DNA of 64,000 nucleotides, from assembly GCA_029215795.1 (NCBI GenBank), contig JARDYH010000001.1:113982533-114046532 (forward strand), given 5' to 3'. The translations under genes and the position numbers were made by a program. Positions 1-11,394 of the stretch are shown here, one piece after another; position 1 is the first letter of the stretch, and each line of letters starts with the position of its first letter. The notes under the pieces were generated by a model. It searched no databases. It worked only from the letters and a program-made list of their open reading frames with translations, and was not told the origin of the DNA. The DNA comes from Anniella stebbinsi (Eukaryota; Chordata; Lepidosauria; Squamata; Anniellidae).

Positions 1-715
1 GTAATCTTTCTTTATTTTAATATCCATGCTCATTAATGCGTGATCTGAAACCTTAATTACTCCTATTTCACAGTCCATAATCTTAGAAAGCATATTCTTT
101 GAGACAAATATATAGTCAATCCTGGAAAAACACTTATGTTTTGATGAATAAAAGGTATATTTCTTTTCTTCCCCTTTTACTATTCTCCAAACATCCTTCA
201 ATTCTCTTTGTTCCATTACTTTGGCTAAACCCGTTTTCCAAATACCTTTTATAGTATCTTTATCTTTCATTTTGTTCATCACCATATTAAAGTCTCCAGC
301 CATTACAATATTTGCTTTCTCTACATTCCCCATATTGCTAAACACTTTATCATAAAAATCTGTTTGCTTTTCATTTGGAGCATATACATTAACCAATACA
401 TGTTTTTCATCCCCCATGAAGCAGTGTAAAATAATAAATCTTCCCAAAACGTCCTTTACCACTTTAACCACATTAAGTGCACATTTTTTACAAATTATTA
501 TCGCAACTCCTCTTGCTTTAGAAGTCCCATATGCTTTCTCATATACACCCTAATTCCTCATTTTAAGTTCATTTCTACCATCTTCCTTTTGATGTGTTTC
601 TTGTAAAAATATTATATCAGCTTTTCTTTTATTCAACAACCCTTCAATCCTCTTTCTTTTAATAACACTACCCAGCCCATTAACATTTAAAGTTATCAAT
701 CTTTATTTTCCATAT
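1..715 (-). pseudogene. L1 ORF2 endonuclease domain, partial, with internal stop
   Basis: The minus-strand translation shows ITLNVNGLGSVIKRKRIEGL near 690, ADIIFLQETHQ (catalytic Glu region), VMAGDFNMV, and near the edge SRIDYIFVS followed by SDHALMSMDI (the conserved SDH of AP-type endonucleases). An in-frame TAG at 550-552 interrupts the domain. The reverse transcriptase would lie left of position 1. Confidence 0.8.
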
Positions 716-944
716 TTTGTTGGTCTTCTAATATGACACAATTACCCCCTCCTTCCCTCCCCCCCTCCCCCCACATATAACCCCCATTTTCCCCCCTTCA
801 ACCCCAGGTTTCCCCAGGCGGTGGCTCCTATCCTCCTCTTCTTAGAACCCTTCGGGGGGGGGGGGCAAACATCCCGCATGGAACCAAAGCAGAATTCCCC
901 CTCCCTTTACTCTTCTTACTATCCCTCTTTAATCTATATTTCAG

Positions 945-1974
945 TCACAAACTGCTTCCTCCTGCTGCCCCTTCTTCTCTTTCTTGTTCCTGCCTCCCGT
1001 TGGTACCTTTCTCCATCAGGCCCAGGCTCCGCAGAAGATCCATTCCTTGCTCACACGATGTTATTCTGTGTTGTTTCCCCTGGTACATAAATCTCAGGAA
1101 TACTGGATATCCCCAGCTATAAACAATTGAATTCTTCTGCAGGGTAGTTGTACACAGCTTTACACTTTTCCTCCATTGGATTGTTTGAAAACATAAATCA
1201 TTGTAGACCTGTATCTGTGAGGACTGGAACATCAGTTGCCCAGCACGTCTAATGGCTTGCATCAATTTTTCTTTTTTGTAAAAACTGGCAAATCTTACTA
1301 TTATGTCCCTTTGGACCATTCCACCCCTTTTAGGTCCAACTCTGTGGATCCTTTCAATATCTGCATCATCCCATGTCATTTGAGGATCCTTCTCCTTAAT
1401 CCATTCCATTAGCTTGTCTTTCAGAATCTTTGAGTTTTCCCCCTGCTGTTCCTGGAAGGATCATTCATTCAGTATTCATTCTTCTGTCTCTATCTTCCAT
1501 AGAAATTAGGCATAAGTCCATTTCCTGTAGGATTATTTCTTGCTTTTTTATCTTATCTTTGTTTTGATCTGTTTGCTGCTCCAAAGATACAAGTTTATCA
1601 TTAATCATTTGAAGACCGTTTTGTAACTCCGATTGAGATTTTTGGATCTTTTTAACCTCTTGCTTGAGCTCATTCTTCTGCTTATCCAGCATTCCTTGAA
1701 TGCCAGCCAATAAATCTTCAGAGGACATCTGCTCAGTTTGTGGTTTTGTTGTTTTCAGTACTGCTCCTGGCTTAGCTCCATTTTTATGATTCCCACTTCC
1801 AGTTTGCGACGGGCCCGCCTTCCCATTCGTCATGACTGCCTCTAAATTTTCTGAATTCTTCCTGGACAGACGGGACCAGCTCTTATCGGATGGGTGAGCT
1901 TTGGATCTAGTCCACCTCAGTGGCGAAATTTTCCTACTTCTCCCCCTTTCTCTGCTCATCTGGCATCCAGCCAA
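945..1974 (-). pseudogene. L1 ORF1p remnant (frameshifted)
   Basis: Two open segments in different frames. Segment 1974-1465 is Lys/Gln/Glu-rich with heptad spacing (LDKQKNELKQEVKKIQKSQS, then LVSLEQQTDQNKDKIKKQE), the coiled-coil trimerisation part. Segment 1409-945, preceded in the same frame by readable sequence back to about 1450, carries the RRM and C-terminal domain (ADIERIHRVGPKRGG, RDIIVRFASFYKKEKLMQAI). The frame changes with a stop between about 1450 and 1470, so no full-length ORF1p can be made without bypassing it. Confidence 0.8.
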
Positions 1975-2353
1975 CGGTTACGAAGTTCGGTCTTTCTACC
2001 ACCTCTTGCTTAGATCCTTGCTAATTATTTGATAAATTCCAGTATTCTCAGTGAGTATCCAATTATTCTTTGCTTTAGTTTAAAGTTGTATCAACAAAGA
2101 TAAGTACACTTCCGCCGTTTCAATTCCCAGCCTCGGCAACTCTCCCAGGCTTAATAAGCATTTTATAGCACTGCCAATTTATTTCAATCTCTTCAATTTA
2201 CTTTCCCTTACTCTTTAAAGATTCCCATAACAAGCACTGCTTTCCACTTATAGTTTTGAGTTCTTATAGATGGGATATTATTCTTTTTAGTTTTTCTCAC
2301 ACGGGAGGAGAGACGATCCTGATCTGTTTACTCCATACCGGATGTCCCGCCCA

Positions 2354-2992
2354 TGCTTAAAATGATTTTTGAGTTATATTATTTTGAGAACTGTTAGAGA
2401 TAATTTTAACAGTTCATGTTAAAGTGCACTTTGTGTCCAGCAACCTATTTCTGGCAAACTCTGTGCTTTAAAAATCTATAGGCTCTGTTTAAGAAGGGAT
2501 GTTTTTTCCAGATTCTCCTGGCATCAAATCACAAATTAAAAGGGAAAATTTTGCAACTCTATAATCCAGTACTACTTTGTTTATGTTTAATGTCTTTTTA
2601 ATAAATACATATATTATTATTATTATTATTATTATTGTTATTTAATGGTTGCATTTTTTATTTATTCTAGATGATGCATATGATTCTTCTTCTCCACTGT
2701 GCTGTCCACTATATTCTCAATATGGAATGAACATCCATATTTTGACAACTTTGCTTCAGCAATATTTGCCAGTGTTTGATGTTCATATCTACTAAGCAGT
2801 CACATGTAAATCTGCAGTATGTCAATGTCATCTGCTGTACTATAGAAAACAAACATTTTGATTACTTATATACAGCAGACCTGGAACTTCCACATTAGAA
2901 ATGCTGTTTTGTAATGGTGATATAGTGGCAAAATAGATAAATGTGATATAGTGGCAGATAGATAAATGTTTTCACTTCCTCCCATTAATTAG
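2354..2992. other. Intron sequence with no recognised element
   Basis: AT-rich intron between the L1 5' end and exon 2993. The only structure is a (TTA)n microsatellite at about 2611-2636. A tag at 2689-2690 followed by ATGATGCATATG has no usable donor or open frame in phase. Confidence 0.6.
2611..2636. repeat. (TTA)n microsatellite
   Basis: About nine consecutive tta/att units, then imperfect attgtta. Confidence 0.9.
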
Positions 2993-3070
2993 GTAGCAGT
3001 ACGGAATGCAAAATCTTTGGAACTTAGGATTGGTGGATCTGTAGAGGTTCCTGACATAGATATCAGTGTG
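2993..3070 (+). CDS. CFAP47: CFAP47 exon 1 of window (26 codons)
   Basis: Acceptor ...ttaattag at 2991-2992 and donor GTG|gtaaat at 3071. Phase 0 at both ends, 78 nt. It reads VAVRNAKSLELRI... then ...VEVPDIDISV, the N-terminal strands of an ASH-like domain that continues directly into the next exon (HAFNFPGVYLG). A second acceptor inside the first codons (tag at 2994-2996) is possible but would break the phase. Upstream coding sequence must lie left of the L1 insertion or left of the window. The exon is symmetric, so skipping it would keep the frame. Confidence 0.82.
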
Positions 3071-3299
3071 GTAAATATGTGACATTCTTCATTATGTTTA
3101 TTTTACATTTATAAGATTTATAGTACTAGATTTTGTATATCTACTGTAAGTGAGCTAGGGCTAAAGTCCTTTTATTTTCAACGGGGGATATGTAAGCATA
3201 GGATTAAAATGTTTTATCTTTGGCTGGATACCCTCACATATGTAGCCCTAGGCTGAAAACAAATAGTGGTTTTAGTTGCATGTTGTTGCTAAAATATCA

Positions 3300-4215
3300 T
3301 AGTGCTTACAAAAATAGTATGACTAGGGATGTTGGTGAATGTCTGAGAGCTTGGGCTTGGAGAAGAATTTTGGAAGTCCTAAAAACCTCTCTCAATGGAG
3401 AGGCAAGCTTTTTTTTTTTTTGAGTCCCACAAGTTTTCTCCAGCTCATATTGAAATCTCAGCCAGAGCATAAATCCTCTCCCACCCACCTGGCCCTTAGC
3501 ATCAGGCCAGAAGATGTCCCAGTCTCTCTCTTGCCTGTGTCAAAGGTAGCCAAGGATTGTGGGAGGTTTGCAATTCCAGGCTGCATTGCTACACCCAATA
3601 TAGGATGGTGAGCTTTTTAATCCTGGCAAGACAGTCTTAATAATAACACCTGCACTGGCTTTCTTCACAGAAGGAGTTATGCTGACAGAGTTGTCAACAC
3701 ATTTGTTCAGCGGAACTAAAGACTGCCCACTCTCTAAGACGTACTGCATAGGGGGTGTCTGAGACTGGGTTGGCCGTCTTTGCAGCTGAGGGTGGCACAT
3801 GCGGTCAGCACATTCAATCCTTGGCTGCAAAGGAAGCCCAGCCTCAAATACCGACTGTTAGAGATTGGGTTACCTTTGCAGCTGGTGTCTGGTTCAGGCT
3901 GGGTTCCAAGCTCACAGAAGAAGCATCCTGTAACAGTGGCACTTACAGCAGGTAAGGCAGAGGCAGTCAGGTCAGATTGTAACAGATAAGGCAGAGGCAT
4001 GTCTGGGAAAGCCAGGTCAAGGCCGGTTGCAGCAGGGTCTGCCTTAGAGAAGGCAGAATCAGCCAGAACATTGGTTAGAGCACTGTGATGAAGATGGCTA
4101 GAATGCTTTCGCCCATAGAAAGGGAGCTGTTGCTTTAGCACGGTGCACAGGCCTTCTGGAGGCTGGCCAGACTAATCCATTGGCCTTGCCCTCTTGGAGG
4201 AGCTCATGCCTTTAA
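3300..4215. other. Unidentified GC-richer insert in intron
   Basis: Markedly less AT-rich than its surroundings, with a poly-T run at 3409-3421. It has short imperfect direct repeats (ctgcagctg/tttgcagctg; aggtaaggcagaggca and agataaggcagaggca, around 3950-4000). Minus-strand open frames (for example 4141-3734) have no domain I recognise. It may be an old retroelement or LTR fragment. Confidence 0.3.
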
Positions 4216-4482
4216 AGGGCCATTGCCTTCTCCTGCAGCTATTAGTTCCTACAGGATGCAGCTGAATCCGCACCTTGATTCTGCTACATTTAAAACACTA
4301 CTGGGGGAACAGGAGACAGTGAATAGAGTGATGATGGACTACTGTCATATATTCTATGTGGTCAATTTGCACCTTACTCTCACCCTATTCTGCTTCCTCA
4401 GTAATGGTGGTTAGCAGATCTAGTTGCATGCCTTTGTCCTAGATCATTAATATGCTCTTTTCTTCTTTCTTCTTTTTTAAAG

Positions 4483-4627
4483 CATGCCTTTAATTTCCCT
4501 GGAGTTTATCTTGGCTCTACCCAAGACATTCCATTTTTTATTGAGAACAAAGGAAAGGCACGTGCCAGAGTGACAATGGATTTATCCAAACATGATGACT
4601 TTACATTAAGTTTTCCTCTTCAGTCAG
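4483..4627 (+). CDS. CFAP47: CFAP47 exon 2 (ASH-like domain core)
   Basis: A pyrimidine tract (tcttctttcttctttttt) leads into acceptor aaag at 4482; donor TCAG|gtattt at 4628. 145 nt, starts in phase 0 and leaves one base. It contains HAFNFPGVYLGSTQDIPFFI and ENKGKARARVTMDLSKHDDF, the 'N.G....V.......F' core of ASH/MSP domains, fragment residues 27-74. Confidence 0.93.
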
Positions 4628-5234
4628 GTATTTCTTTGTTTATGAACTATAATAAATGGGAAAAGGTTGTTGGGTAAAAGAAGGAAAGGGTAAAGTGCAA
4701 GTATTTCCATAGTAAAGAGCTTAGTTTTTGAGAAAGGAAACCTACTTCATTAATGAAACAACTAAAAAACTCTTCTATAGTGACCTACCCAACTTCAATC
4801 ATGTATGTAAACATACATCTAGCATACATTTAGTAAAATTGTTTAAGCTTTTTCATTCTAAATGTGATTAAAACCAGTGCAAATTAGCTGTAGACCTGCC
4901 TATAGACTTCTGACCTCTTGTGTCCCACAGTAGAGCAATACCTAATAGGAAAGTATGCAGGATTTTTCCATGAATTCATTGCACAAACAAAATAATGCAT
5001 GCAGTTGGCTTCTGGGTGAAAAATCAGCAGGTAAGTGCAACATATGGGAGGAAATGCAATAGTGAACAGGATTTAGTGTTCAAAGTGCATTCTGCTACTT
5101 TTTCCCCCTAGAATCCTCTCGTCCCCAACATATTGTTTTAATTACAAGCAGGGTGGCAAATTGGGCTTTTGCATGAAGGTACCTACTAAGTCTGATGCTT
5201 TCTCCTTTTTGATTTGTTATTAAAACATTTTCAT

Positions 5235-5520
5235 ATGGGGAGAACCTAATTCAGTCAGCCAAAACTAGGCTGACAAATGTTACCCAGAGGACCTTTTCTT
5301 CTGTTGCCCCCAGACTGTGGAATGGCCTGCCAGAGGAGATTCATCAACTTAATACTCTGTCGGAGTTTAAGCCAGCTATAATGACTAGTCTCTTCCGACA
5401 GGCCTATCCAGATGAATTTTAAACCTAAGAATTTTAAGATGTCCTGATTGTTATTTTAATATTGTATTGGTTTTATATGCTCTTTTAATTAATTTTATGT
5501 ATTTGATTTATATTGTATTG
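5235..5520 (+). mobile_element. CR1/L2-type LINE 3' fragment
   Basis: The + strand reads TRTFSSVAPRLWNGLPEEIH with minor frame noise, then EFKPAIMTSLFRQAY: the conserved segment at the C-terminus of CR1/L2-type reverse transcriptase proteins. An AT-rich 3' end follows. Confidence 0.75.
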
Positions 5521-5529
5521 TTGTCTCCC

Positions 5530-5880
5530 ATACAATCCGCCCCGCACGCTCCGGTCCTCTGGGAAGAACTTACTACAGTCGGCCAAGACTAGGCTGACAA
5601 CCGTTACCCAGAGGACCTTCTCTTAACAATCTTTTAGAATTTAAGAAAGCCATAAAGACTGTTCTCTTCCGGCGAGCATATCCAGTGGAATTTTAGAATG
5701 TTTTTAAGATGTTTTTAGGATGTTTTAGGATGTTTTAATGCAGTTTTAATAATGTGTGTCATGTTTTAATCAGTTTTATATATTTTATTATATCGTTGTT
5801 CCCCTCCTCGATCCAGACGGAGAGGCGAGTAAGAAATAAATGATGATTATTATTATTATCATTATTATTATTATTATGTT
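5530..5880 (+). mobile_element. Second CR1/L2-type LINE 3' fragment plus tail
   Basis: It repeats the same module as the preceding copy (cagtcggccaagactaggct compared with cagtcagccaaaactaggct). It ends with the family tail (cctcgatccagacggagagg, cgagtaagaaataa) and an ATT-rich microsatellite. A short third tail (cctcgatccaaagggagagg) follows at 5921-5950. Confidence 0.75.
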
Positions 5881-5980
5881 GTTGTTGTTGTTGTTGTTGT
5901 TGTACTAATGTTGTTCCTCGCCTCGATCCAAAGGGAGAGGCGGGTAAGAATTGTTATTATTGTTATTATTATTATTATTA
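5843..5980. repeat. (ATT)n and (GTT)n microsatellites
   Basis: att units at 5846-5876, then gtt units to about 5903, and further att/tta units at 5951-5981. They sit in the AT-rich tail of the LINE copies. Confidence 0.9.
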
Positions 5981-6374
5981 TATAGCCCTTCAATGAAACA
6001 TTTGAAATGCATCTTACAATAGCTTGTTGTTCCTGTAGCCTCACTAGCTTGTTTGGGTAGTTAATGTGTAAGGGCCTGAAAATATCTTAAAACTTATGTT
6101 GAAGGGTCAGTGTCTATGGAAGCCTTTGCTTTCAAGCTTGTGAAATAGTCTGGCTTCATTGCTTTATCTGCCTTTTAAACTTAACTCCAGACTTTTAGTA
6201 AGTCCATGGTGACGGGTTAGGTTCTTTCAATTCCTACACTTCTGCCTTCTTTGATACATCTATTGGACTTGTCCAGCATTGTTTTATGGTGAGGGGTGGT
6301 GGTGGAAGGAATTCCTGCCAACTTTGTTTGCTTTCTGTGTTGGTTTTCACATAGGCCCATGGTTAGGATAAGTA

Positions 6375-6641
6375 GGCTGACCAGATAAAATCCAGGTCAG
6401 GGCTCATGTAACTTTAACAGTTGTAGAGAAAAGGGAATTTCAGCCAGTGTCATTTGTATGCAATTAGTTCCTGGTGATATTCCCTCTTCATCACAACTGT
6501 TAAAGTTGCAGGCACTATACTAGAGTGATCATATACAAAAGAAGGCAGAGCCCCTGCAACTTTAATGGTTGTGATGAAGAGAGAATATCACCAGGAACAA
6601 ATGGAATACAAATGACACTGGCTGAAATTCCCTTTGTACTG
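6375..6641 (+). mobile_element. Fold-back MITE, family A, copy 1 (right end lost)
   Basis: It starts GGCTGACCAGATAAAATCC after a TA at 6373-6374. Long complementary arms: aactttaacagttgtagaga and agtgtcatttgtatgcaatt on the left return inverted on the right. Compared with the copies at 56604 and 59732 it lacks the last ~60 bp of the right arm and ends in a T-run. No coding capacity. Confidence 0.85.
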
Positions 6642-6783
6642 TTTTTTTTTAAGTTTAGTTAGTGAAATTCACTTCAAAATGTTGCTCATACCATTTTAAT
6701 GGTCAGACTGTAAAACAGCTTAAACATAATAATCACAGAAAATAAATTTCTCTTCTTGGATTTTATATATTCTTTCAAATTCT

Positions 6784-7299
6784 GGCTGGGTTCAGACAAC
6801 ACGATAACCAATGGTGGTTTAAATAGTCAATGGTTGGTTATGTAAGCCACCATGGTTATTGTGTTGTGTGGATGGAGTTTTTTAACCAGTGGTTGGTTAT
6901 TTGGATGAAATAACCAACGCAAATAACCAACACTGTGCAGAGTTGGCTATTTGAACCACCATTGGTTATTGTGTTGTATGGAGGGCACCATTGGTTATTT
7001 CCTCAGCCTCTGTTGGTTATTTCCTCAGCCACAGAGTTGCAAGGCAAGAGCAGTCAAAGCAGTGGCTGCCACTCTAGTCCAGCTGGCAGGATAGGTTTCC
7101 TGCAGCAATGGCTGATGGGATATTAGCAGGAGGACTGAGATGAGAGGGAGGGTGGGGGATGGGTTGGTCAACTCAGCGTGGACTAATAGTCAGCTCAACT
7201 CTGATCCTAATCCACACCACGTTTGATTATTATCATGTCGTGTGGAGCCTGTCGAGTTGATTACCCCACAGCTGACTATCGTGTTGTCTGTACGGAGCC
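6784..7299. mobile_element. Fold-back MITE, family B, long diverged copy
   Basis: Ends GGCTGGGTTCAGACAACACG and, inverted, CGTGTTGTCTGTACGGAGCC. The interior repeats 'accaatggtggtt/tggttatt' motifs in both orientations. Its middle resembles the interior of the copy at 59206. No clear 3-bp target duplication remains. Confidence 0.75.
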
Positions 7300-8305
7300 A
7301 CAGTGTTCTAGAGACTGTGCTCTGATCTTGAATAAATTGGAATAATTTTACCAATATTTTCTGGTGAGATGCCTTGACATATTCTGTAATAATTTTCTTT
7401 TAAGTCCCTACTTTATATCTTTCTCTCTCAGAGATCTCTTTATATTCAAAGTTGTCTTTCATTTGTAACAATGATGTTTATTCAATATATGATGCAGATA
7501 TCCATTTGGCGTTTTATGTTGCTGTGGTTTCTCCTATAAAACACGTTTACTGTATAACCTAAAGTTCAGACTAATTTTAGTAAAAACCTTACTGTAATTA
7601 ACATACAATCATTTTGGTTTGTTTTTGATATGTGAATCAAGCCCACTTGATTTCATTATATGGTGAATAGTTTGATTTGGGTTTTTTCAATACTTTTCCA
7701 AACTGGGAGACAGCACACCCATGCAAGTCTTCCATGACATCATTGCACCTGGACATGTGGACTTACAATTTGAAAGCTGGTGAAAAAGTGCACATTTAAT
7801 TACACGTGGCAAAGTCAAGTTGGATTGCCTTCCCCATGACAGAAGTGAGCCCGCTATGGTCGTCTGAAACTGTCCTCATTTTTGCTTGATAAAGTATGTT
7901 AGCCAGAAACCATGGCCATGTAACTAGCCAACAAGAACTTAAAACAAAATAGTACTACTGCTATAGAAAGACATATACCGTTGTTCTGTTTTTTATCTTT
8001 TAGTGAGCTTTAAAATTTTTTAAAGGGCAGCTTACGTCAAGATCATTTAAGATTGTTTATTGTTGTCTTTCCCTGTAAGCTTCATTTCTGTTTATACACT
8101 ACAGGGAACATGCTTGTACTGCTGTTGATGGCTGAGATAGATTTGTGATAGCAAAGCAAGAAGACTTGGAGCTGAGTGTGGAACACGTCTCTGAGTTACC
8201 TGTAAACCCCCTTTCTTTTTGATAGTGGTCTGTAGGATCATAGATCTAACAAACCTATTCAGTAGAAATGACCGATAACATGTACAACTCTCTGTTTTCT
8301 GACAG
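7300..8305. other. Intron sequence with no recognised element
   Basis: AT-rich, apparently unique sequence up to exon 3. No repeat signature, RNA gene or coding exon seen. Confidence 0.5.
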
Positions 8306-8400
8306 ACATGGGCAGTACACCAGAGACTCCTCATTTGTATTCTGCAACCTTAGATGCAAATTCAGCTTTGGAATGTTCACTGAATTTCACACCAAAAGAA
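8306..8400 (+). CDS. CFAP47: CFAP47 exon 3
   Basis: Acceptor ttctgacag at 8305 and donor GAA|gtaagt at 8401. 95 nt: two bases complete the split Asp codon from exon 2, then 31 codons, ending in phase 0. It contains ATLDANSALECSLNFTPKE, the 'L...S...C...F.P' strand of the same ASH-like domain, which continues in exon 4 as VAAYDFSLPI. A minus-strand open frame covering 8092-8334 here is a shadow. Confidence 0.93.
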
Positions 8401-9061
8401 GTAAGTCTATGAGATAATAATAGGCACACCAATTTTTATTATGGCGAGAAAGGATTTGCTATGTGCTATGCTTAAACTTGTAGGTCATCCTAGTTCAAAG
8501 AACCTCTCTACATTAAGGAAAAACCCTGCAGCCTCACCAGGGCTTGTATTCTGGAGTCTTTGTGGGTTTACCTTAAGCATATTGCACGTGCTTTCTCCCC
8601 CCCTTTGTTTTTCCCATGTTCTTTGTGGGCACGTTCCCTATGTTTCATTTATACAGCCAGTCGATGGCACTGCAAGATTTCTCCAGTTACACATTTCTTG
8701 AATTGCACCAACTCTTTGACAGCAGCTTTTGGTGGGGCAGGGGGTTGTTACTGCATTTTGGCATTTTATAAAATGGCAGAATAAACCTAAAAAATTACGA
8801 GAGGGGCATCTTGAAAAGGACCCTCAAACTTCCATGAGACTGATAAATGCATCATGTAAAAACTCCCTAAACTGCTATTCAGTAACCTGTATAACATGAC
8901 AGTGTATTCTCCAAATATATTTATTATAGGTATATTATTACTTATAATAGGAATCTCAGGTGATTGAGTGCCTATCAGTTTTGAATTGAAATAGGGCCAC
9001 ACTAAAATAAGATAGTGGCTTCTACATACTTAGGGATATAGAAATATAGAAATGTGTAAAT

Positions 9062-10060
9062 TAGGGATGTGTACTGTATCGTTAAAATGTCCGATAACGA
9101 TACAATAAGGTCGTTTTCGGACATCTGATTAACGATAACGATATGATAGAAAAACCTCCCATAAATATCCGATCCGAAAATTTTCAGCCCGATTATATTG
9201 GATTATCGGACTGCCATATAAATAAACCTACCTCTTCTGTATTTTAAAAGTTAGAGGCTTGAAACTTGGTCACAGTACTTATGGAGTATGCCTAAGTATG
9301 TGTATGAAATTTGAGATTGATCCCTCCAACCCTCAATTTTATATGAATTTATTAAAGATCGTTTAAGTTCTGACAGGTCAGAATGACAGCTTGCCACGTG
9401 CATTCATTCAGACCTGTCAAAAGTTGCAGGATCTTTAAATAAGTCATATAAAATACAGGGGTGGAGGGATTGATCTGAAATTTGGCACATATGTGTAAGC
9501 AACATGTGCTAGACATGTGTATGAAATTTGAGATCGATCCCTCCAACCCTCGATTTTATATGAATTTATTAAAGATCGTGCAACTTTATTGAGAGCTGGT
9601 TGACCGGGCCTCCATGCTGTCATCTTGTTGTCTGCTTTTTTCCCATAGGCTTGCATTGGGGGAAACGTGTGCATAACGTTTTTATTTGAAATTATAACGA
9701 CATGAAACTTGGGGAGCCAGGACTAGCAAGATCCAATCTGCAATGTCCAAAAAGTTTCATATCTCTATCTTTTTCAAATTAAAAAGTTATAGGGGGTCCC
9801 CCAAAAGCCCCACCCCCCACTGTAACTTCTTCATTTTTAAAGATAAAAACTTGAAACTTGTGGGACATTGAAGATGGGATCTGGCTGGTCATTTGTGAAA
9901 AAAAATCAGAGCGTTTGCTCAAACCCTAAACTTTCTATGAATTTTTTAAAGATCGTGCTCATTCTGAAAGCTGATTTACCTCCGATATAATCCGATCTGA
10001 AATTTTTTTAAAAAGTGATTTCCGATAACGATACAATAATTTCGGGCGTGCACACCCCTA
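9062..10060. mobile_element. hAT-type non-autonomous transposon (999 bp), copy 1
   Basis: Ends TAGGGATGTG...GTGCACACCCCTA, flanked by a perfect 8-bp duplication, gtgtaaat (9054-9061 and 10061-10068). An 8-bp TSD is the hAT hallmark. The subterminal parts carry many short motifs of type cgataacgata/tccgata. The core has repeated segments such as ccctccaaccctcaatttta and a cttgcattgggggaaa module. No transposase open frame, so it must have been moved in trans. The related copy at 14691 has its core in the opposite orientation. Confidence 0.88.
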
Positions 10061-10089
10061 GTGTAAATTAAAAGGAAAAAATAGTTATT

Positions 10090-10142
10090 CCTCTCCCTCT
10101 CGCAAAATAAATAAATGTAATAAATAAATAAATAAATAAAAC
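10090..10142. repeat. (AATA)n microsatellite
   Basis: aaataaataaatg followed by repeated aata units up to aaaacagcc. It follows the hAT element. Confidence 0.85.
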
Positions 10143-10719
10143 AGCCTGTCAAGAGCCTTTGAGCTTACAGAATGCCGATGGCATTTGAGCCTGTGTGCAT
10201 ATTCTGTTAGCATAATATTTAGGGTTTTTTTTCCACTAATTCATTAGTGTTTATGGTGGTCCAATACTACCACACAGACTTTTCTAAGGCTGCTCAAAAG
10301 CCTAGCCCAGATGGACATCTAAAGAAAGTTTTAGATGTTTGCAAATGAGCTTGCATGAGCCTCAGGGTTGCACACTCCCCTCTCCTCCTCTACATTCAAG
10401 GAGCTGCACTTTCACTGTAAACGTTTACGTTCATTTTAGAACAAATCTAATTTCCACGTTACTGATGAATTTGGAACTGTGGTCTATACTAATCTCAGTT
10501 AGTTTACAAGCTAGTTCATATGAAATGCAGAACTGTGGTTTGTTCTAAACTGCAAGTGGAAGCTTTCTATCTCCTCTCCTCACAAAGAGAGGAGGAAAAT
10601 GGAGTGGAGAGGGGAATGTATGAATCTGAGTGGCATGCTGGTTTGTTTTCAGTCATCCAAACCAAGGTTTAAATCAGTGTTTCTTGAATGTTTAAAGTTG
10701 GACACGCTTGTAAACTAAC

Positions 10720-10830
10720 TCCCCTTTGAGCCCTACTTTACCCTGCATTGAGCAAGGGATTGGACTTGATAGTCTTATGGGAACCTTCCAATTCAACTAT
10801 TCTATGATTCTATATGATCCTATGAGTCTA
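10720..10830 (+). mobile_element. CR1 LINE 3' end
   Basis: Characteristic CR1 end: ggattggacttgatagtctt, then aaccttccaattcaactatt and the octamer-type tail ctatgattctatatgatcc. Only the terminal ~100 bp is present (5' truncated). Confidence 0.85.
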
Positions 10831-11116
10831 CAAAAGAAGAAAAATAAACAAATAAGCGAGCGAATCACATCAATAGTTAACACTAACCAAGTGTACATTT
10901 TATTTTTCACTTTAATGTTAACATGGGCATAAGTATGTAGGCAGTATGTATTTGAACATAATTTAAACAACACGTATAAGGAAGACGGGAGTGAGCCTGT
11001 CTCTAAAAGGAGCCTGACAGTTTTGGTGTGTTGTTAGCCCAGTGAAAGTAAAAAGCCCCTGGGGGCAGGGAAAGTTGGGAAGTACTGTTTAGACGATTGT
11101 ATAAACAAGACACAGT

Positions 11117-11344
11117 GGCTGAATTCGGACAACACGATAGTCAATGATGGGGTAATAATCAACTTTACAGCTGTTTATCTAGGGGGTACTCCTCAAACAA
11201 CATGGTAATTAATAATCAACTGTGGTGTGGATTAGGATCAGCGCTGAGTTGACTATAGCAGCATTCAGACGACACGATAGTCAATACAACTGACGATTGT
11301 TCCCCTCCCCCCCCAGTTGCTTATTGTGTTGTCCGAATTCAGCC
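11117..11344. mobile_element. Family B MITE, copy with AGT target duplication
   Basis: Perfect outer inverted ends GGCTGAATTCGGACAACACG...GTCCGAATTCAGCC, with a 3-bp duplication AGT at 11114-11116 and 11345-11347. The arms carry cgatagtcaatgatgg and cttattgtgttgtcc. A central TA-poor junction separates them. Three-bp TSDs point to PIF/Harbinger-type mobilisation. No coding capacity. Confidence 0.85.
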
Positions 11345-11394
11345 AGTGTGTTGTATGAAAGGAGAGAAGGTTAGCACTCCCCTTGATAAGGATG

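Larger units (their letters stand above)
1..2355 (-). mobile_element. L1 (LINE-1) retrotransposon, minus strand, cut by window edge
   Basis: Reading right to left: a 5' leader (2355-1975), an ORF1 remnant, a spacer with a C-rich + strand (about 730-860), and the start of ORF2. It has the order and content of a vertebrate L1: coiled-coil plus RNA-binding ORF1, then an apurinic-type endonuclease. The 3' part lies left of the window. The 5' boundary near 2355 is where L1-like, GC-richer sequence ends; no target duplication can be checked without the other end. Confidence 0.78.

Noticed and set aside
2689..2800. Exon starting ATGATGCATATG after ttattctag
   Set aside because: No suitable donor, stop codons in the needed frames, and no ASH-like sequence.
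3734..4141. 135-codon minus-strand open frame as a gene
   Set aside because: No start context, homology features or splice support; lies in a GC-richer stretch where open frames arise by chance.
9300..9560. Repeated ccctccaaccctcaatttta blocks as a CRISPR-like or satellite array
   Set aside because: Only two or three imperfect, unevenly spaced copies within a hAT element; CRISPR arrays do not occur in this kind of genome.
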